A stretch of 64,000 nucleotides of DNA from Gluconobacter japonicus (GCF_002723975.1 NZ_BEWO01000012.1:1-64000); one strand, 5' to 3'; positions 43,701 to 52,257 are shown, counted from the stretch's first letter. A program made the numbers and translations. The notes: generated from the sequence alone by a model not told the origin.

Positions 43701-44398
43701 CTGCACATGAAGTCGGCGTTCCCCCTGGGGATTATGTCCTGCTTCAGGTGGAAGATGATGGTTGTGGCATGGCTGAAGAAACAGCGAAACGGGCTTTCGA
43801 TCCTTTTTTTACCACCAAGCCGTTAGGGAAGGGGACGGGGCTGGGGCTGAGCATGATCTATGGCTTCGCCCGCCAGTCTGGCGGTGGCGTATCTCTAAAG
43901 TCCCGGCTCGGGCAGGGGACGTCCGTCTATCTTTTTCTGCCGCGATATGATGGGCCTTCTGGGCACGTCTCGGCTGTTGAGAGCAATTCCGTGATGACGC
44001 TGGGTGGCCCATCCTGGATGTCCGGGAAGCTGATCATGATTGTGGATGATGAAGAAGCTGTTCGACTGATTGTCAGTGACGTCATCGGAGATCTGGGTGC
44101 GAGGATTTTGACGGCGGAGGATGCAATTTCCGCGATGGAGCTGGCAGATCGTCTTCCTGCCCTCCGTCCGGATGCGCTGATTACGGATATTGGCATGCCA
44201 GGTGGACTGAATGGTCGGCAGCTTGCGGCCAGGATGAGGGAGAAATTTCCGGGTTTGAAAGTTCTGTTCATTACCGGATACGCCGAGCAGAATATTCTGG
44301 ATGAAGGGCTTCTGGAACCTGGGTGTGCGTTACTGGTCAAACCGTTCAGTACGGATGCGCTGCTTCGCAAGCTCTGTCATCTGCTCGAACAGGTCTGA
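40766..44398 (+). CDS. Soluble PAS/GAF hybrid sensor histidine kinase
   Basis: The 1210-residue protein has no membrane helix or signal peptide. After an N-terminal region of unknown fold come PAS-like domains near 150-245, 270-390 and 395-515, a GAF domain near 535-690, a coiled helix (LEERIRQRTRERDRLW), and a further PAS near 710-815. The kinase core has His840 in LAHDFNNLLAGIGG, N-box NICINARDAM and G-boxes VEDDGCGMAEE and GKGTGLGLSMIYGF, then a C-terminal receiver domain with Asp1141 (ITDIGMPGG). It senses a cytoplasmic cue, perhaps redox, light or a small ligand. No separate response regulator with a DNA-binding domain is nearby. GAGGAA precedes the start. Confidence 0.92.
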   Translation: MMSSEEGQLANEERLLSSEMRQTRAAFQTSSINHCLALAATLGGGAALLLAQARGQEWLLASAGDETRLEVLKSSLKSSSTCRLSVHMGSPEVWLCVSQAGSGLENVRALCEQYAQDIFRPEPDRTPVVMADQLRRLERRVKRMAEAAEMGFFRANLVKRTVSGDERFAMIWGVPSAQMAHGLSLETFYSRLHPEDRKAYETVAEEELLQEGSCELRFRIIVSHEHGPTMVRHLLMRAWMDDEKPAGEELSCVGVIVDLSNATMTAEALRSSEAFTRLLLSSSPDCIHILDREGCIRFVNEGGIRAMELDSPIILHGIPWVDLWRAQARARAVQAVNAAIAGETGRFQGYATTMRGNRRFWDVAITPVFDEEGVVQKLLAIGRDLTEVNQSAVRLKLALDAGAIAGTWVWDDNSGLVIGDARLAETLGLDTQALQQGVPVTAFYDAIDQDDRASVAEAITQAVRMGGKCDFEFRVQTPSGLRWFEGNGRCDLNDERRAIRFTGIVFDIDQSKRQSLRQIALVELGDRLRALETADEMEGVAAHILCRELAVSCAAYGAVDEAGTGLLIGPAGTAGLGKGINLQQRVSVRGFHSFRDYGDYGPLLAQGRTIAIADVQQDPMTAGRSERFGPLGIRAILNVPLFKFGRLVGVMCVYASVPHVWTEEEIVFTRAVADRTHAAMRQAKTQQQLREMNVMLEERIRQRTRERDRLWTIAKDLFVIISRSGHYLAVSPSWLRALGYAQEGLIGLRIDALCHPDDQAAVCEAFDRSHQSSSWSDLGLDVRMLHRNGTWRIYNWNFNNEGDSIYGVGRDITERNDLEEQLRQSQKMEAVGQLTGGLAHDFNNLLAGIGGSLELLEMRLSQGRTGGLERYLTASQDAVRRASSLTHRLLAFSRRQPLDPVPTDVNELVSGLETLLQGSVGPAISLGFTLAPQIWTTRIDANQLENAILNICINARDAMQEKGNLLRISTSNATLGNVAAHEVGVPPGDYVLLQVEDDGCGMAEETAKRAFDPFFTTKPLGKGTGLGLSMIYGFARQSGGGVSLKSRLGQGTSVYLFLPRYDGPSGHVSAVESNSVMTLGGPSWMSGKLIMIVDDEEAVRLIVSDVIGDLGARILTAEDAISAMELADRLPALRPDALITDIGMPGGLNGRQLAARMREKFPGLKVLFITGYAEQNILDEGLLEPGCALLVKPFSTDALLRKLCHLLEQV

Positions 44399-44458
44399 AC
44401 CGGGGTCGACGAAAAGGCGTTTTGGTCAAGAGCACAGATAATCGGCAAGGAGTTTTTC

Positions 44459-45298
44459 ATGATTGATCCGGTTGCTTACATGGATAACCAGAAGCGTATT
44501 ACCCTCAACGACGGGTGCGTTATTCCGCAGCTCGGTCTTGGTGTTTGGAAAACACCTCCTGAAGAGACGGCTCATGTTGTTCGTGAGGCGATAAAGCTTG
44601 GATATCACTCTGTTGATACAGCGCGGCTCTATCAGAATGAAGCAGGTGTTGGCGAAGGTCTGGCTGGTTCGCCGGATGTTTTTGTCACCACAAAAGTCTG
44701 GAATGACGAACAGGGGTATGACAGCACGATCCGTGCTTACGAGGAAAGTTGCCGCCTACTAAAACGGTCGGTTCTCGATATGTATCTGATTCACTGGCCT
44801 ATGCCGGGGCAGGGACAGTACGTCGAGACCTGGAAAGCGCTTGTTGACCTGCAGAAAGACGGACGCGTCAAATCCATTGGCGTATCGAATTTCGAACCTG
44901 AGCATCTGGAGCGGATCATGGATGCCACAGGTGTGGTGCCGGCGGTCAATCAGATTGAGCTTCATCCATTCTTTCAGCAGGAAAAGGTTCGGGCCTTTAA
45001 CGAACAGCATAACATCCGCACGGAGGCATGGCGTCCGCTCGGGAAGGGGCAGCTTCTGGACAATGCGACCATTGGTGCGATTGCCCGTCACGTTGGACGA
45101 ACGCCGGCGCAGGTTATTCTTCGATGGCATTTGCAGAGCGGATTTATCGTGATTCCGAAATCGGCAAACCTGAAGCGTCTGGCCGAAAATCTGGATGTTT
45201 TCGACTTTTCTCTTGATGATGCTGATATGGCTGCCATTACGGCGCTGGACAGGGAAGACGGGCGCATGGGCGCACATCCCATGACGGCTCGCTTCTGA
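44459..45298 (+). CDS. Aldo/keto reductase, 2,5-diketo-D-gluconate reductase type
   Basis: The 279-residue (beta/alpha)8 NADPH reductase has the catalytic tetrad Asp53, Tyr58, Lys79 and His112 (VDTARLYQNE, VTTKVW, LIHWP) and the cofactor motif IPKSANLKRLAENLDVF near the C-terminus. The AKR5-type sequence resembles 2,5-diketogluconate reductases, including the diketone reductases known from Gluconobacter. The real substrate may be ketogluconates or alpha-diketones. AAGGAG seven bases before ATG 44459 fixes the start. It lies 60 bases after the kinase gene; a shared transcript is possible. Confidence 0.92.
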   Translation: MIDPVAYMDNQKRITLNDGCVIPQLGLGVWKTPPEETAHVVREAIKLGYHSVDTARLYQNEAGVGEGLAGSPDVFVTTKVWNDEQGYDSTIRAYEESCRLLKRSVLDMYLIHWPMPGQGQYVETWKALVDLQKDGRVKSIGVSNFEPEHLERIMDATGVVPAVNQIELHPFFQQEKVRAFNEQHNIRTEAWRPLGKGQLLDNATIGAIARHVGRTPAQVILRWHLQSGFIVIPKSANLKRLAENLDVFDFSLDDADMAAITALDREDGRMGAHPMTARF

Positions 45299-45391
45299 GA
45301 GGGGATGTTTCCGCTGGGGTTCTGGTGAGGGCCGGAGTTCTCCTGTAAGGGTGCCGGGATCAAAGATTCCGACGATGGCAGGAGAGTTGTC

Positions 45392-45865
45392 ATGACGACA
45401 CTGAATGAGCAGGACTTTCGCCGGGCCATGTCCCATTTTGCAACAGGTGTCGCTGTTGTGACGGCCAAGGGAAGCGAGGGGGAGCAGGGTGCGACCATCA
45501 GCGCCCTGACGTCAGTTTCCCTTGACCCGCTGTTGCTTCTGATCTGTCTGCACCGTGGTAGCTCGACCTATAAAGCGATTGCCGAGGCTGGTCGTTTCGG
45601 CCTGAGCATCCTGAACAACAGCCACAAGGATGTGGCCATGCTCTTTGCCAGCCGCACGGCCGACAAATTCGGCTCGGACGTTGTGGTACGTGCGGAAGAC
45701 GGTACGGCCTTCATCGATGGCGCATTGGTGCAGATGCATTGTGAGCTTGTCGAGACGTTCCAGGGGGGGACGCATGCGCTCTTTATGGCGCGCCCCACCA
45801 ACATCACAGTCCGGGATGAAGCGCCGTTGCTATACTTCCAAGGGCAATTGGGAATCGAGGCGTAA
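45392..45865 (+). CDS. Flavin reductase-like domain protein
   Basis: This 157-residue split-barrel flavoprotein of the flavin reductase (FMN-binding) family shows FRRAMSHFATGVAVVTAKG, GATISALTSVSLDPLLLLICL, FGLSILNNSHKDVA and ALVQMHCELVETFQGGTHALFMARP. These enzymes use NAD(P)H to reduce FMN or FAD, often for a partner monooxygenase; none is adjacent. GGAG nine bases upstream supports the ATG. It follows the aldo/keto reductase by 93 bases. Confidence 0.9.
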   Translation: MTTLNEQDFRRAMSHFATGVAVVTAKGSEGEQGATISALTSVSLDPLLLLICLHRGSSTYKAIAEAGRFGLSILNNSHKDVAMLFASRTADKFGSDVVVRAEDGTAFIDGALVQMHCELVETFQGGTHALFMARPTNITVRDEAPLLYFQGQLGIEA

Positions 45866-46276
45866 TCGCGCGCCTCGTTCAAGGGCATTTCGCCTCTCGG
45901 TAGTGGCTTGAAAAAGTGAAGGGAATCAAAGGGGATTTACTTTACTTTTTTTTGTTGAGAATAATTATCATTAATGTTATGCCGCAGCTCGATTTTCGGA
46001 GAAGCTGTGGTGCGGGTCAGATCGTATCTTATTTCCCGTAGAACGGTGTTTCCGGGGCTGTCTTGTGAACTGGTTGATGTCAGACGCGTAGAGCGAGGCT
46101 GCCTGTCGAGGCTTTGGCATATTCCCCAAAGCCATGGGAAATCTGGTTTGTATTTTGGACAGACGGGTTGTCTGACAGTCCCATCAGTGGCCGTTCCGTT
46201 GCAGCCTGTCTGTGATCCGACCTTTGTGTCCGGAAATCGGGGCAGGTCGTTTCCTTCTGTTATGAGTCACTGACTC
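45866..46276 (+). other. Long leader between the Fur box and the membrane operon
   Basis: About 410 bases with no convincing gene. The left part has a T-rich tract and the Fur box (45956-45970). Some 300 bases then lie before the first GTG start. A 99-residue open frame (45974-46273) covers this leader but has no recognisable protein pattern and an unlikely start. The tract may be an untranslated leader, a decayed gene such as a lost receptor, or an unrecognised small protein. Confidence 0.45.
45956..45970. promoter_or_regulatory. Fur box
   Basis: TGAGAATAATTATCA matches the 7-1-7 Fur pattern TGATAATnATTATCA at 13 of 14 informative positions. It lies upstream of three membrane genes of the kind that usually accompany ferric-siderophore receptors, so iron repression of this operon is likely. 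Confidence 0.8.
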
Positions 46277-46549
46277 GTGGCGTTTGAATTGCTGTCTGTA
46301 GCCCTGACGGCCCTGGCGGCCGGACTGTTCTATCTGTCCGCGCCATCCCAGTGTTTGTTGCGCCATCCTCTTTCAGCGGGGCGAGGAGTGTTGCCGGGAG
46401 GAGGATGTCTTCTTCTGGCTGTCGCGGTCATGGCTCAGGAACTGCATGTTCTGGCAGCATGTCTGGCCGTGGGGGCGCTTCTGATGCTGAGTAGTATGCT
46501 CGTGCCATTCCTGATCGCGGTTTTCAGAACACAGGGGCGTCTCTTGTGA
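46277..46549 (+). CDS. Small membrane protein, DUF3325-like
   Basis: The 90-residue protein from GTG 46277 has about three hydrophobic helices (LLSVALTALAAGLFYLSA, LLLAVAVMAQELHVLAACLAVGALLML, MLVPFLIAVF). Its size, helix pattern and place beside DUF3649 and PepSY genes fit the DUF3325 family found in iron-acquisition operons. Function is unknown, perhaps helping reduction or release of iron from siderophores at the inner membrane. Its stop overlaps the next GTG by 4 bases. Confidence 0.65.
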   Translation: MAFELLSVALTALAAGLFYLSAPSQCLLRHPLSAGRGVLPGGGCLLLAVAVMAQELHVLAACLAVGALLMLSSMLVPFLIAVFRTQGRLL

Positions 46550-46854
46550 AGACTGACGTTCAGCAGAAGCCTTTGGATGGCTCAGGCTGGTTGGGAAAAG
46601 TGATGGCAGGGCTTGTTCTGGGGGCCGCACTGGCTTGCGGTTTGCTCGGGGTCCTGGGTCTGCTCTTTCACGCAGATGCCCAGTTTAAAACCGTCACATC
46701 GCAGCTTCTGCGCTGGTTTCCGGGGCCAGTCTGGGGGCTTCTGGTGGCGTTTTCATTCCTGTTCCGCTCCTCTCGGCAGGCATGGCTTGTTCTGGCTCTG
46801 CTGAACGGAAGCGTGTGGGCGCTGTTCTTTTTTTTGCATGCCCTAATGGCATGA
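46546..46854 (+). CDS. Small membrane protein, DUF3649-like
   Basis: The 102-residue protein begins at GTG 46546 (GTGA overlap) and ends overlapping the PepSY gene (ATGA). Three helices are visible: LGKVMAGLVLGAALACGLLGVLGLLF, FPGPVWGLLVAFSFLFR and AWLVLALLNGSVWALFFFLHALM. The type and position suit DUF3649, a family known mainly from siderophore-receptor operons with no proven function. The coupling on both sides indicates that the three products work together. Confidence 0.65.
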   Translation: MKTDVQQKPLDGSGWLGKVMAGLVLGAALACGLLGVLGLLFHADAQFKTVTSQLLRWFPGPVWGLLVAFSFLFRSSRQAWLVLALLNGSVWALFFFLHALMA

Positions 46855-48392
46855 AGATACGTGGCGATATCATCCGGCTTTACCGGAACGTCCATAGCTG
46901 GGCGGGCATCATGGCCGGCCTGTTTCTGTTCATTGCGTTCTATGCTGGTGGCATGACGATGTTTGAACTGCCGCTGGAAAACTGGGCATCCCAAACATCA
47001 ACACTTCCTGCTCCCGTTCCTGTCCAAAGCCTGTCTGAGCTGGTGCAGAAGGCGCGGGCTTCTGACCCGTCCATGGCGACTGCTTACACGCTGGTGCTGC
47101 ATCCCGACGCTGCCACCCCCTCCAGTCTCATGTGGACGACGTCTTCTGAAAAGGAGCACGGTCCGGCACGGACCATTTATGCGGGACTTGATCCGGATGG
47201 TCGCCTTGTCACCCGGACGCGCACGCCTTCCCAGGCTATGTATTTTCTCAATATCCTCCATCAGCGTATTGGCCTGCCCCTGAACCGGGAATATGGACGG
47301 CTCGTCATGGGTATTGTGGCGCTGCTGTATGCAGTGGCTCTGGTGTCTGGCACGATTGTTCTGCTGCCGTCTCTGGTCCGTAATCTTTTCGCTCTGCGAA
47401 TGACTGAGACTCTGCGTCGGGTCTGGCTCGATTTTCACACGCTTCTTGGGGTTTGCTCGCTCCCATTTCATATCGTGATGGCAGCTTCCGCTGCGGGGTT
47501 TGCATTTCAGCAGCCGATCATGGCGCTGGAAAAAACCCTGTTCCTCCCCGCTGCGGTTCATCCGTCGGCGAAAGGTGGTGTCCACTCCGATCATGGCTCA
47601 CAACTCCCGCTGGAGCCGATGGCCATTGTAGAGGCTTTCAACAGGCAGGCTCCGGATCTTGAGGCTGATGCGCTGGTTTATTCCAGCCGGGGAGGAAAAC
47701 TTTCCCTAAGAGTTATGGTGCAGAGCAAGGCACAGATCGTGCGTCGGCCGGAGGGAGGATACGCAGATATGAATCCTTACACCGGTCGTCTGATCGCAAC
47801 GGATTTTCTTCCCAACCATCAGACATCCGCATTCCAGGCCCTGACGTTGATTTACGCGCTGCATTTCGGGACTTACGGAGGGTGGCTGGTCCGCTGGACT
47901 TACGCTGTTCTGGGTTTTGGAGGTGCGTTTCTGTTTTATTCTGGAAACCAACTCTGGCTTTCAGCGCGTCGACGGCGAGAGCGTTCTGAAGGGCTGACTG
48001 CAGACAGTTTTGGAACACGGTGTCTGTCAGTGCTGACAGCGGGCTGTATGATCGGGTGTGTCAGCGGGATCTCTGCCGTGCTGGCCGCTATGCCTTTCCT
48101 TCCCGAAGGTGGCCATTATCAGACTGTGGAAGCTCTGTTTTATGCAGTGCTTCTGGTCTGTCTTCTGGTCGCGATGTGTTTGGGCGGTACGCGCAGTATC
48201 GGGTCGCTACTGTGTCTTGCAGGTCTTCTGACACTTCTGATCCCGATCACAGACATGGCGCGTTCCCTGACGTCTGGATCAGTGCTGCATCCGGGGCTGG
48301 AGAGTGTGACGCTGCTCTATGGTATTGCCCTGATGGTTCTTGCGTTTAAAAAGCGGCCGCGTCAGATCATGGGTGCCGCCCTTACGGTGTAA
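46851..48392 (+). CDS. PepSY-domain membrane protein, putative iron/siderophore reductase type
   Basis: The 513-residue PepSY_TM protein starts at ATG 46851. The opening [30 protein letters not shown] is typical, with the conserved His in NVHSW. Further helices include [50 protein letters not shown] and [26 protein letters not shown], followed by a block of helices at the C-terminus. Relatives such as PiuB, FoxB and FsrB act in siderophore iron reduction or release. It ends the Fur-box operon and overlaps by 11 bases the convergent broken AAC(3) gene. No TonB receptor is adjacent, which is unusual for this set. Confidence 0.85.
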   Translation: MKIRGDIIRLYRNVHSWAGIMAGLFLFIAFYAGGMTMFELPLENWASQTSTLPAPVPVQSLSELVQKARASDPSMATAYTLVLHPDAATPSSLMWTTSSEKEHGPARTIYAGLDPDGRLVTRTRTPSQAMYFLNILHQRIGLPLNREYGRLVMGIVALLYAVALVSGTIVLLPSLVRNLFALRMTETLRRVWLDFHTLLGVCSLPFHIVMAASAAGFAFQQPIMALEKTLFLPAAVHPSAKGGVHSDHGSQLPLEPMAIVEAFNRQAPDLEADALVYSSRGGKLSLRVMVQSKAQIVRRPEGGYADMNPYTGRLIATDFLPNHQTSAFQALTLIYALHFGTYGGWLVRWTYAVLGFGGAFLFYSGNQLWLSARRRRERSEGLTADSFGTRCLSVLTAGCMIGCVSGISAVLAAMPFLPEGGHYQTVEALFYAVLLVCLLVAMCLGGTRSIGSLLCLAGLLTLLIPITDMARSLTSGSVLHPGLESVTLLYGIALMVLAFKKRPRQIMGAALTV

Positions 48393-49198
48393 GAGCGCGT
48401 TCACGCCATGACTGTACGGCGATGCTGACAGCCTGATCGATTGGAAAGAGGCGAGCAGACGCGGCCCCGACATGGCCATGGCGCAGCATTGGGTGTCCGT
48501 CCAGTTTTGCGCCCAGAGCCGGGAAGCGGTCTACATCTGTGTGCGGCATCCGGAAACGGACCCATTTGCGTTCCCCCTCCACCAGAATGGCCGTTGCGTC
48601 CTCGAAAGTCGGTCCTTGTGGATCGGCCAGACGTTCTGCCAGATGAAGTGCCGTGCAGGTTTCCCAGCCTGTCCCGATCATCAGAACGGATGCGCCAACC
48701 TGTTTCAGGGCAGCGAGAGGGGATATGACGCCAAATGGATCTTCAAGGGGCTGGCTGGAGAGGATTTCTGCTGCAAGGGGGCCGTGAGCGCTGAAAGAAA
48801 CCTGCGGATGCAGGCTCCGGCGTGTGCCCGGCCAGGTGCGGAACATTTCTGCCACAGTCCCCACGCCGCGTGTGGGCGTGAGGCGGGGATCGAACGCCGG
48901 CATGCTTGCCCGGATAGTGTCCCACCAGGTCTGAGGAACCGATGGCTCGCACCATCCGGCAGGGTCACTGAGTTCCGAGGATTGGGCTGGCATGACAAGC
49001 GTGCCCTCCGGCCCTACAAGCCTGAAACAGGGCTTCGATCACGGTTCTGGCCCCGCCACACACCCAGCCGATCCGGCTCATGGTGGTATGGACCAGAACA
49101 GTCATGCCGGGCTCAAGGCCCAGTCGTCTGAAATCGACCGTAAGGCGTGCCTGAGTGACAGGACCGCCCGACCGGGCAACGGCAGCCGCTTCTGTCAT
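48382..49198 (-). pseudogene. AAC(3)-family N-acetyltransferase, broken by a one-base frameshift
   Basis: Two frames together make one AAC(3)/YokD-like acetyltransferase. The first (49198 down) reads [34 protein letters not shown] and then goes wrong and stops near 48965. The second (to 48382) continues in another frame with [26 protein letters not shown] and later [39 protein letters not shown]. Removing one C from the pair at 49021-49022 would rejoin ALFQ to [11 protein letters not shown] exactly. The intact enzyme would acetylate aminoglycosides or similar amines with acetyl-CoA. It lies three bases after queF on the same strand. It is either a true pseudogene or a base-calling error. Confidence 0.82.
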
Positions 49199-49201
49199 GC
49201 C

Positions 49202-49690
49202 TCAGCCGCGACCCCGATAGCCTGGAACATCCTGCGACGGAATCCACACGCCTGCGGGTGGCTCGCCCGTCTGCCAGAACACGTCGATCGGGATGCCGCC
49301 ACGTGGATACCAGTAGGCACCAATTCGCAGCCATTCCGGATCAAGCAGCTCGACCAGACGCTCTGCGATGGCGACTGAGCAGTCTTCGTGGAACGCACCA
49401 TGATTGCGGAAGCTGGTGAGGTACAGCTTGAGGGATTTGCTCTCCACGATCCATTTGCTCGGGATGTAGTCGATCACGATGTGTGCGAAGTCCGGCTGGC
49501 CTGTGACCGGGCAGAGAGACGTGAATTCCGGTGCCGTGAAACGAACAACATATTTGCGGCCCTGATGCGGGGAGGGGACGCGTTCCAGAACGGCTTCTTC
49601 AGGGCAGCTCGCAGCAGGCGTATTGCGGCCAAGCTGGCTCAGGGCATCTGTTCCCGGGGCGGATGGCCCGGTTGGTATCGTGTTGGACAT
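49202..49690 (-). CDS. queF: 7-cyano-7-deazaguanine (preQ0) reductase
   Basis: The 162-residue NADPH-dependent enzyme of queuosine synthesis converts preQ0 to preQ1. It shows active-site Cys60 in [15 protein letters not shown] with Asp67 seven residues on, the spacing of B. subtilis QueF, and the QueF motif [21 protein letters not shown]. This is the short, unimodular form. The ATG at 49688-49690 is chosen; an in-frame frame from 49795 has no conserved content. It is divergent from typA. No preQ1 riboswitch is recognisable in the leader. Confidence 0.95.
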   Translation of the reverse strand: MSNTIPTGPSAPGTDALSQLGRNTPAASCPEEAVLERVPSPHQGRKYVVRFTAPEFTSLCPVTGQPDFAHIVIDYIPSKWIVESKSLKLYLTSFRNHGAFHEDCSVAIAERLVELLDPEWLRIGAYWYPRGGIPIDVFWQTGEPPAGVWIPSQDVPGYRGRG

Positions 49691-49861
49691 GATGGAGTCT
49701 ACTCGCAAAAAGACAGTGTTTTCTGATGATTTGGACCAGCTTCCGTCCATGCTCAAGTCGTGATTTATGCGAAAAGACTGCGACAGAGTTTGCATATTCG
49801 CGGGATTCGGTGCAGAAGACGGCGCAAATTCTTATCTTCGATGCACCGTCTGGAAGACCAC

Positions 49862-51682
49862 ATGGAAATCCGTAACATCGCCATCATCGCGCACGTCGAT
49901 CATGGCAAAACCACGCTGGTTGACGCGCTCCTCAAGCAGTCCGGCTCTTTCCGCGAGAACCAGCACGTTGCTGATCGCGCGATGGACAGCAATGACCTCG
50001 AACGCGAGCGTGGCATCACCATTCTCGCCAAGTGCACGTCCGTTGTCTGGAAAGAGACGCGCATCAACATCATCGACACCCCGGGCCATGCTGACTTCGG
50101 TGGCGAAGTCGAGCGTATCCTGAGCATGGTGGATGGCGCGATCATCCTCGTTGATGCTGCTGAGGGCGCTCTGCCGCAGACGAAGTTCGTTCTGGGTAAG
50201 GCTCTGGCCCGTGGCATCCGTCCGATCGTGGTCGTGAACAAGATCGACCGTAGCGATGCGCGTCCGGACGAAGTGCACGAAGAAATCTTCGATCTGTTTG
50301 CCTCCCTCGGTGCTGACGAACACCAGCTCGACTTCCCGATGCTGTATGCTTCTGGCCGTCAGGGCTGGGCAGATCTGGAACTGGACGGACCGAAGAAGGA
50401 CCTGTCCCCGCTATTCGATCTGGTTCTGCGCCACGTCCCGACGCCAAACGTCGACAAGGATGCGCCTTTCGGCATGGTTGCTACCATTCTCGAGAGCGAC
50501 AACTTCCTTGGCCGTATCCTGACGGGTCGTATCGACCAGGGCCGTGCAAAGGTGAACATGCCGGTTCGCGTGCTGCGTCCGGACGGAACGGTTGTTGAAA
50601 CCGGTCGTCTGACGAAGCTGCTGTCCTTCCGTGGTCTGGACCGCGTGCCGGTTGAGGAAGCCGAAGCCGGTGACATCGTGGCCGTGGCCGGTCTGTCCGA
50701 AGCGACGATTCCTGACACGATTGCTGATCCGTCCATCAGCGAGCCGCTGCCGTCCCGCCCGGTTGATCCGCCGACCCTGTCCATGACCTTCCGTATCAAC
50801 GATGGTCCGCTGGGTGGCCGTGAAGGCAAGAAGGTGACGTCCCGTCAGATCCGTGACCGTCTCTTCAAGGAAACCGAAGGCAACGTGGCCATTAAGGTTA
50901 CGGAAAGCCCGGAAAGCGAAGCCTTTGAAGTTGCCGGCCGTGGTGAACTTCAGCTTGGCGTTCTGATTGAAACGATGCGTCGTGAAGGCTTCGAGCTGAC
51001 GATCGGTCGTCCGCGCGTTCTGTTCCGCGAGAACCCAGAGACGGGCGAGCGTGAAGAGCCGTTCGAAGAAGTTCTGGTTGACGTGGACGAGCCGTATTCC
51101 GGTGTCGTTGTCGAAAAGATGTCCCTGCGTAAGGGTGTGATGCAGGACATGCGTCCGTCCGGTGGTGGCAAGGTCCGTCTGACGTTCCTGATCCCGTCCC
51201 GTGGTCTGATCGGCTATCATGGCGAGTTCTTGACCGACACGCGCGGCACGGGCCTCATGAACCGTCTGTTCGATGGTTATCATCCTTATGTCGGCACGAT
51301 CGAAGGTCGCCGTAACGGCTCCCTGATCTCCGCTGAAGATGGCCAGACGACGCAGTACGCCCTGTTCTCTCTGCAGGACCGTGGCACGATGTTCGTGGAC
51401 GCTGGCGAGAAGATTTACACAGGCATGATCCTGGGTGAGCATTCCCGCGAGAACGATCTGGACATCAATGCCGTCCGTGAAAAGAAGCTGACCAACATGC
51501 GTGCCTCCGGCAAGGATGAAGCCCTGCTTCTGACGCCGCCGCGCCGCATGAGCCTTGAGCAGGCCATCGCCTACATCGAAGACGATGAACTGGTTGAAGT
51601 GACGCCGTCCGCCATTCGTATCCGTAAGCGTTATCTGGATCCGAACGAGCGTAAGCGCGCCTCCAAGAGCCGCGAAGCCTGA
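49862..51682 (+). CDS. typA: Translational GTPase TypA/BipA
   Basis: The 606-residue ribosome-associated GTPase has P-loop AHVDHGKTT (residues 10-18), switch ERERGITI, DTPGHADF and NKID, then beta-barrel and EF-G-like domains and the BipA-specific C-terminal part (GRRNGSLISAEDGQTTQYAL, LTNMRASGKDEALLLTPPRRMSLEQA). It helps 50S assembly and growth under stress or cold. GGAAG precedes ATG 49862; ATG 49841 in the same frame is possible. Codon use is noticeably more biased than its neighbours, as expected for a highly expressed gene. A strong terminator follows. Confidence 0.97.
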   Translation: MEIRNIAIIAHVDHGKTTLVDALLKQSGSFRENQHVADRAMDSNDLERERGITILAKCTSVVWKETRINIIDTPGHADFGGEVERILSMVDGAIILVDAAEGALPQTKFVLGKALARGIRPIVVVNKIDRSDARPDEVHEEIFDLFASLGADEHQLDFPMLYASGRQGWADLELDGPKKDLSPLFDLVLRHVPTPNVDKDAPFGMVATILESDNFLGRILTGRIDQGRAKVNMPVRVLRPDGTVVETGRLTKLLSFRGLDRVPVEEAEAGDIVAVAGLSEATIPDTIADPSISEPLPSRPVDPPTLSMTFRINDGPLGGREGKKVTSRQIRDRLFKETEGNVAIKVTESPESEAFEVAGRGELQLGVLIETMRREGFELTIGRPRVLFRENPETGEREEPFEEVLVDVDEPYSGVVVEKMSLRKGVMQDMRPSGGGKVRLTFLIPSRGLIGYHGEFLTDTRGTGLMNRLFDGYHPYVGTIEGRRNGSLISAEDGQTTQYALFSLQDRGTMFVDAGEKIYTGMILGEHSRENDLDINAVREKKLTNMRASGKDEALLLTPPRRMSLEQAIAYIEDDELVEVTPSAIRIRKRYLDPNERKRASKSREA

Positions 51683-51710
51683 TCTTTCTTTTCAGGAAAA
51701 GCATGAAGAG

Positions 51711-51741
51711 CGCGCATCGGGTTTCCGGTGCGCGTTTTTTT
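51711..51741 (+). terminator. Rho-independent terminator of typA
   Basis: A 10-bp stem (CGCGCATCGG 51711-51720 with CCGGTGCGCG 51725-51734, one T-G pair), a GTTT loop and seven T follow the typA stop by 28 bases. Confidence 0.93.
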
Positions 51742-51951
51742 GTTCGAGAGTCGTGGGAAAGAAATCAGGAAGTCCTGATTGGGACTTTGGCGGAATTGAG
51801 GCGTATTTACGAAGACAAGCGGCTATCCCCCTGAAATTTCAAAAAGTTAATGCACGACGAAGGCGGTGTCTGGTGCTAGTTTCGAAGTATGGCCTCTGCA
51901 GTTTTTCTGACATGTGGTTTGTTTTTCAGTTTTCTGGAGCTTCGTTCTCAG

Positions 51952-52257
51952 ATGCGCCTTTTCAACCGTTCCCTTATCGCTGCCGTTTCCGCTCTGGCCC
52001 TGACGGCTGCTCCGGCTTTCGCTGACCCTGCCGCTCCGGCAGAAACCACTACAGCTCCGACGGCTGCGGCTCCTGCTGCAGCGCCAGCCGCTCCGGAAGC
52101 TGCCGCTCCGGCTGCTCCTGCCGCCACGGATGCTGCAACGTCCACGGACACGACGACCAAGAAGAAGCACCACCACAAGAAGAAGCATCACAAGAAGCAC
52201 AAGAAGGCTGCTGCTGAGACGTCTGCTCCGACGGACGCTGAAGCACCATCCAACTGA
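51952..52257 (+). CDS. Secreted Ala/Pro-rich protein with Lys/His-rich C-terminus
   Basis: The 101-residue product has a signal peptide (LFNRSLIAAVSALALTAAPAFA), then an Ala/Pro/Thr-rich low-complexity part of about 50 residues, a strongly basic KKKHHHKKKHHKKHKK block, and an acidic end. No fold is expected. The mature form would be an unstructured periplasmic or wall polycation. Acid-shock (Asr-like) proteins share this make-up and the basic block could buffer protons or bind metals or DNA, but I do not claim homology. ATG 51952 with CTGGAGC upstream is chosen over an in-frame 51889 start because the signal peptide begins there. It is followed by tandem hairpins. Confidence 0.75.
   Translation: MRLFNRSLIAAVSALALTAAPAFADPAAPAETTTAPTAAAPAAAPAAPEAAAPAAPAATDAATSTDTTTKKKHHHKKKHHKKHKKAAAETSAPTDAEAPSN

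Noticed and set aside
45974-46273. A 99-codon frame between the Fur box and the membrane operon
   Set aside because: It begins inside the end of the Fur box, has no ribosome binding site and no recognisable pattern; kept only as a possible leader.
49691-49861. preQ1 riboswitch before queF
   Set aside because: I could not find the small H-type pseudoknot core in this leader.
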